Below, piece by piece: positions 25,039 to 27,713 of a stretch of 27,713 nt of DNA. The notes below the pieces were generated by a model. That model had not been told where the DNA came from and searched no databases. It worked only from the letters and a program-made list of their open reading frames with translations. Positions within the stretch are counted from its first letter, which is position 1. Each line of letters begins with the position of its first letter. Origin of the DNA: CAYSRC01 sp964433495 (GTDB lineage Bacteria; Bacillota; Clostridia; Oscillospirales; Ruminococcaceae); contig CAYSRC010000031.1 in assembly GCA_964433495.1 (NCBI GenBank), forward strand, positions 1 through 27,713. Direction: 5' to 3'. Position numbers and translations under genes: made by a program.

Positions 25039-26437
25039 TCATTTCCGCTCGATGCAGCTGCAAATCAGATCCGCGGCGGGGACGTCACGGGACAGCTCCC
25101 TTCGGGCGCGCGCCGTCACGACACCCGTCACGGCAAGCGCCGGTATATCGGCGGCAGGCGCGGCCCAAAATATCCCGGCCACACCGAAAAGGACGGGAGC
25201 TGTCAGCGAAAAGACGACGAGCAGCAGGTCGCGCAAAACGGACAGCGGCGCGGCGGCCCTCGCCCTGCCGATCGACTGCAAAAAGACGGCGCAGACCTTT
25301 TGGACACAGGTGAACAGGATGAGGGAAAGATAGATCCGCAAACACCTCACGGCAAACTCATAGTAAACCGGGTCGTCCGCCGAGCCGAACAGCCTGATGA
25401 ACACACCGGGGACGGCCTCAAAGAGAACGGTGCAGACCGCGCCGACAACTGCCGTCCACCCGATCATCAGCTTGAGCAGCTCGCGCACCCTGCCGTAATT
25501 TCCCGCGCCGTAGTTGTAGCCGACGATCGGTTGTGCTCCGGCGGCGATCCCGATCGCGATGTTCAACACGATCTGAAAGAGCTTCATGATAACGACGAAC
25601 GCGGCCAAAGGGATGTCCGCGCCGTAAACCGATGCCGCGCCGTACTTTACCAGCAGGATATTGTTCACGACCGTTACAATGACGACGGAGAGCTGGGTGA
25701 ACAGGCTGGACATCCCCAGGACCATCATCGGTTTGAGCAGGCAAAGGCTGAGCCGGAAGCTGCCGAGGCTGACCCTGAATGTTTTAGACCGACGCAAATA
25801 GGCGGCACAGAGGAGGAAGCTGACAAACTGACCCAAAACGGTCGCCCATGCGGCGCCCTTTATCCCCATATCCAGCACGAATATCGCCACGGGGTCGCCT
25901 GCGATGTTGACAAGGGCTCCTGTCAGCATCGCCGCCATGGCGTATTTCGGGCTGCCGTCCGCGCGGATGACGGACGCCAGTGTGTTTTGTGTCATGGCCG
26001 GGGGCATCATGGCGAAGATGATAACGCCGTAGTCGCGCGCCATCTCAAGATTGGCGTCCGTCGCCCCGATCAGTCGAAGCAGACCGTCCCCCCAAAAGGT
26101 AGGCGATCGCAACCACGACAACGCCCGACAAATAAGAACTCAAAATCGCGTTCCTGACGCTTCTGTGGATATCCTTTGTCTCTCCGCGTCCCAAAGAAAC
26201 ACTCAGCGCGGCAGCGGCTCCGTCGCCGAAGAACAGGCTCAAGCCCCAGCCGACAACCGTGATAGGGAAGATGACGCCGGTGGCGGCATTGCCAAGATAG
26301 CCCACACCGTTGCCGACGAAGATTTGATCCACGATGTTGTAGAGACAGGAGATTATCAGCGAACAAACGCAGGGGACGGCGAACTTTCGCAGCAGCGTCC
26401 CCACCCTTTCCTCTCCGAGATAATTTGAGCTTTCCAT
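25039..26437 (-). pseudogene. MATE-family multidrug efflux transporter, frameshifted
   Basis: Two frames together make one MATE protein of about 465 residues. The N-terminal frame (start ATG 26437, MESSNYLGEERVG) covers the first helices up to VVVAIAYLLGG; the C-terminal frame continues with DGLLRLIGATDANLEMARDYGV and runs through the remaining helices to 25039. The break is at six G residues (plus-strand C-run 26088-26093); removing one G joins both frames without loss. The start has a strong AAGGAGGTC site. Apart from this base the coding sequence looks intact, so it is a recent mutation, a phase-variable switch, slippage expression, or a sequencing/assembly error. MATE proteins export cationic drugs by Na+ or H+ antiport. 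Confidence 0.88.
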
Positions 26438-26585
26438 AATGACCTCCTTGTTCAGGGCAACAAAAAAGCACATGCGAGCGCATGTGCCGAAAAAATGACC
26501 GACAACACATGTCGCGCATCCGTACCGTGATCAGCCTTACGCGCAAACGCGCCGCATGTGTCGTTGATTGCTGTATTCAATTTGC
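26438..26585 (-). promoter_or_regulatory. Attenuator-like leader of the MATE gene
   Basis: The leader of about 150 nt has four complementary segments on the minus strand. CGACACATG (26555-26563) can pair with CATGTGTTG (26503-26511); that same CATGTG can instead pair with CACATG of the terminator's 5' arm (26479-26488). These pairings exclude each other, as in terminator/antiterminator switches. A six-codon frame (MRRVCA, 26557 to 26537) begins inside the first segment, so a ribosome there could favour the antiterminator; it lacks a good ribosome binding site. Ribosome-mediated attenuation is known for antibiotic resistance genes. I recognise no known riboswitch. Confidence 0.5.
26462..26487 (-). 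terminator. Intrinsic terminator inside the MATE leader (attenuator)
   Basis: On the minus strand GCACATGCG and CGCATGTGC form a 9-bp perfect stem (26479-26487 with 26468-26476) followed at once by six T residues (26462-26467). It lies between the MATE promoter and the MATE ribosome binding site, only about 24 bases before the ATG, so it would stop transcription before the gene unless it is prevented from forming. Confidence 0.75.
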
Positions 26586-26591
26586 CTTTCC

Positions 26592-26620
26592 ATTATACTT
26601 TCTTGAACTTCAAAAGGCAA
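26592..26620 (-). promoter_or_regulatory. Promoter of the MATE gene
   Basis: On the minus strand a perfect TATAAT (26592-26597) follows TTGCCT (26615-26620) with a 17-base spacer. The predicted start near 26585 puts the attenuator hairpin within the transcript. Confidence 0.68.
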
Positions 26621-26735
26621 AGGCATTTTTGCACAAAAAAGCCCGCCGAAAAGCGCCGGTAAAAATGTGCGCCCCTGCCATACCGGCCGAAAGCGACGGG
26701 CGCCGTCCCCTGTCTTCAACCGCGTGAAAGCCCGT

Positions 26736-27599
26736 TCAAAGCGGGTTTTCGGGCCCCTGCGCTTTGCCTGCGCCCGCCCGGCGGCGCTTTTTGTACACGG
26801 CGAGGCCGAAGTGCGCGGTGACGGCAAGCCCCGAGACGCCGTCCAGCTTTTTTATGTCGCTCTCGCCCGTCTTGTGCGCATAGGGCGTCATCATAAACAG
26901 ATTGCGCACGTCCTGCTGCCGCTCGAGCGAAAAGGGATACTCGAGCTCCTTTGTCTCGGCGATCTCGAGGCCCGGCTCCGCCATGTCGGCGTCGGGGTTG
27001 GGGACGGGATCGTCGTACACGAGCCGCTTGAGCTCGATGAGGTGATTTTTGAGCGGATACGCCCGCAGGACGACCCCGTCCTGCGCGAGCACCCGGCAAA
27101 ACTCGGCGGCAAAAAACGGCGCGAACATGCTCAGCACGATGTCGGCGCACCCGTCCGCAAAGGGCAGGGCCGACGCGCTCGCCACCGCGACCGGCACATC
27201 CCCGAGCCGCCTTGCCGCATACGCCGCCGCCCGCTTGGAGATGTCCGCCGCACCCGCGTCGCACCGAACGCCCGCGCCCTCAAAAAAGCGCAGCACCCGA
27301 TCAAGCCAGCTGCCCTCGCCGCAGCCGCAGTCGATGATGCCGCGCGGACGCGGACGGTATTTTGCGGCGAGCATGCACACCTCGCGCGACAGCGGATCGT
27401 AAAACCCCAGCGACAAAAAGTCCCTGCGGGCCCGCACCATCTCGCCGTCGTCGCCGTGGCTTTTGGCGGTCTGGCGGCGTATGAGCAGGTTCACGTATCC
27501 CTCTTTTGAGATGTCAAAGCTGTGTCCCGACGGGCACCTGAACACCGTTTTTAAGTTTTGCAGCACACCGCCGCACACGGGACAGACGAGCGCAAGCAT
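26736..27599 (-). CDS. 23S rRNA (guanine-N1)-methyltransferase, RlmA family
   Basis: This 287-residue protein has an N-terminal zinc finger (Cys6, Cys9, Cys22, His26 in CPVCGG and CPSGHSFD), the linker region DISKEGYVNLL typical of RlmA, and a Rossmann methyltransferase domain with the SAM-binding DCGCGEGSW at 90-98. RlmA enzymes methylate G745 (RlmAI) or G748 (RlmAII, TlrB) in helix 35 of 23S rRNA, the latter affecting tylosin resistance; which base is modified here cannot be told. The ATG at 27599 has GGAGGGA about 10 bases upstream; a longer frame to 27683 runs into the repeat and lacks support. The C-terminus ends in a basic tail. Confidence 0.92.
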   Translation of the reverse strand: MLALVCPVCGGVLQNLKTVFRCPSGHSFDISKEGYVNLLIRRQTAKSHGDDGEMVRARRDFLSLGFYDPLSREVCMLAAKYRPRPRGIIDCGCGEGSWLDRVLRFFEGAGVRCDAGAADISKRAAAYAARRLGDVPVAVASASALPFADGCADIVLSMFAPFFAAEFCRVLAQDGVVLRAYPLKNHLIELKRLVYDDPVPNPDADMAEPGLEIAETKELEYPFSLERQQDVRNLFMMTPYAHKTGESDIKKLDGVSGLAVTAHFGLAVYKKRRRAGAGKAQGPENPL

Positions 27600-27661
27600 C
27601 AATCGGTTCCCTCCGAATAATAAGTTGTTCGGCCTTGCTTGTTGACGGAGCCTTAAAGTCC

Positions 27662-27713
27662 CTTGACCCCTCATCCACCGCAAGCGGTCCCCCTTCCCCC
27701 ACAGGGGGAAGGT
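27662..27713. repeat. Double-hairpin intergenic repeat, copy 4 (partial, at window edge)
   Basis: ACCGC/GCGGT (stem with a 2-base loop, about 27677-27688) is followed by a 9-bp stem CCTTCCCCC/GGGGGAAGG with a 3-base loop up to the window end. The plan (a variable stem, then a C-rich/G-rich stem) and the CCCCTC lead-in match copies at 44-98 and 16340-16394, though the bases differ. It may continue beyond the window. Confidence 0.5.

Noticed and set aside
26592..26594. ATG within the MATE promoter, giving a longer leader peptide ending in MRRVCA
   Set aside because: The ATG is part of the -10 TATAAT and upstream of the predicted transcript start, so it would not be in the mRNA.
27597..27640. 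Possible promoter directly before the RlmA gene (TATTAT with a weak -35)
   Set aside because: The start site would fall on or next to the ribosome binding site, leaving almost no leader; the -35 match is poor.

Overview
The window looks like chromosomal DNA from a GC-rich low-copy Firmicute, most likely a gut Clostridia of the Oscillospiraceae/Ruminococcaceae type. The grounds are strong AGGAGG-type ribosome binding sites, ThyX instead of ThyA, a clostridial-type UvrD/PcrA, a DUF2156 protein, an initiating sugar transferase of the Firmicute kind, and short hairpin repeats of a style I associate with gut Clostridia. This assignment is inference from gene style; there is no rRNA or tRNA in the window. 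All genes but one run on the minus strand, so the order of transcription is from high to low coordinates.

High-coordinate half (about 13.4-27.7 kb): housekeeping and miscellaneous genes. In transcription order these are an RlmA-type 23S rRNA methyltransferase, a MATE efflux gene with a one-base frameshift and an attenuator-like leader, a PcrA/UvrD helicase with its own promoter, then a tightly packed series: thyX, tmk (dTMP synthesis then phosphorylation), a DUF2156 protein, a GNAT protein, a DJ-1/PfpI protein, the murein transglycosylase mltG and an MGMT-like protein. A bidirectional terminator closes this unit. Next to it lies the only plus-strand gene, a 39-residue peptide with its own promoter and ribosome binding site, divergent from a small membrane protein. 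Downstream of that come an acetyltransferase/cyclodeaminase fusion, a lipoprotein and a two-domain GT2 glycosyltransferase.

Low-coordinate half (about 0.2-11.5 kb): a surface-polysaccharide operon behind a well-formed sigma-70-type promoter at 11477-11505 and an unusually long (about 645 nt) hairpin-rich leader. It has two nucleotide-sugar branches. A membrane PglF/CapD-type dehydratase, a DegT-family aminotransferase and a PglC/WcfS-type initiating transferase would make and load a 4-amino-6-deoxy HexNAc sugar. capE-capF-capG (fnlABC), followed by a WbuB-like glycosyltransferase, would make and add N-acetyl-L-fucosamine. An orphan rmlC, a GT2 and a DUF2304 membrane protein complete it. Several genes overlap by ATGA or similar junctions, which points to translational coupling. 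No flippase, polymerase, PglD-type acetyltransferase or rmlABD is in view; the operon may continue elsewhere.

The least explained items are the long leader before the pglF homologue, the attenuator-like leader and G-run frameshift of the MATE gene, the GNAT-cyclodeaminase fusion, the tiny plus-strand gene, and a family of double-hairpin intergenic repeats with copies or remnants at four places.
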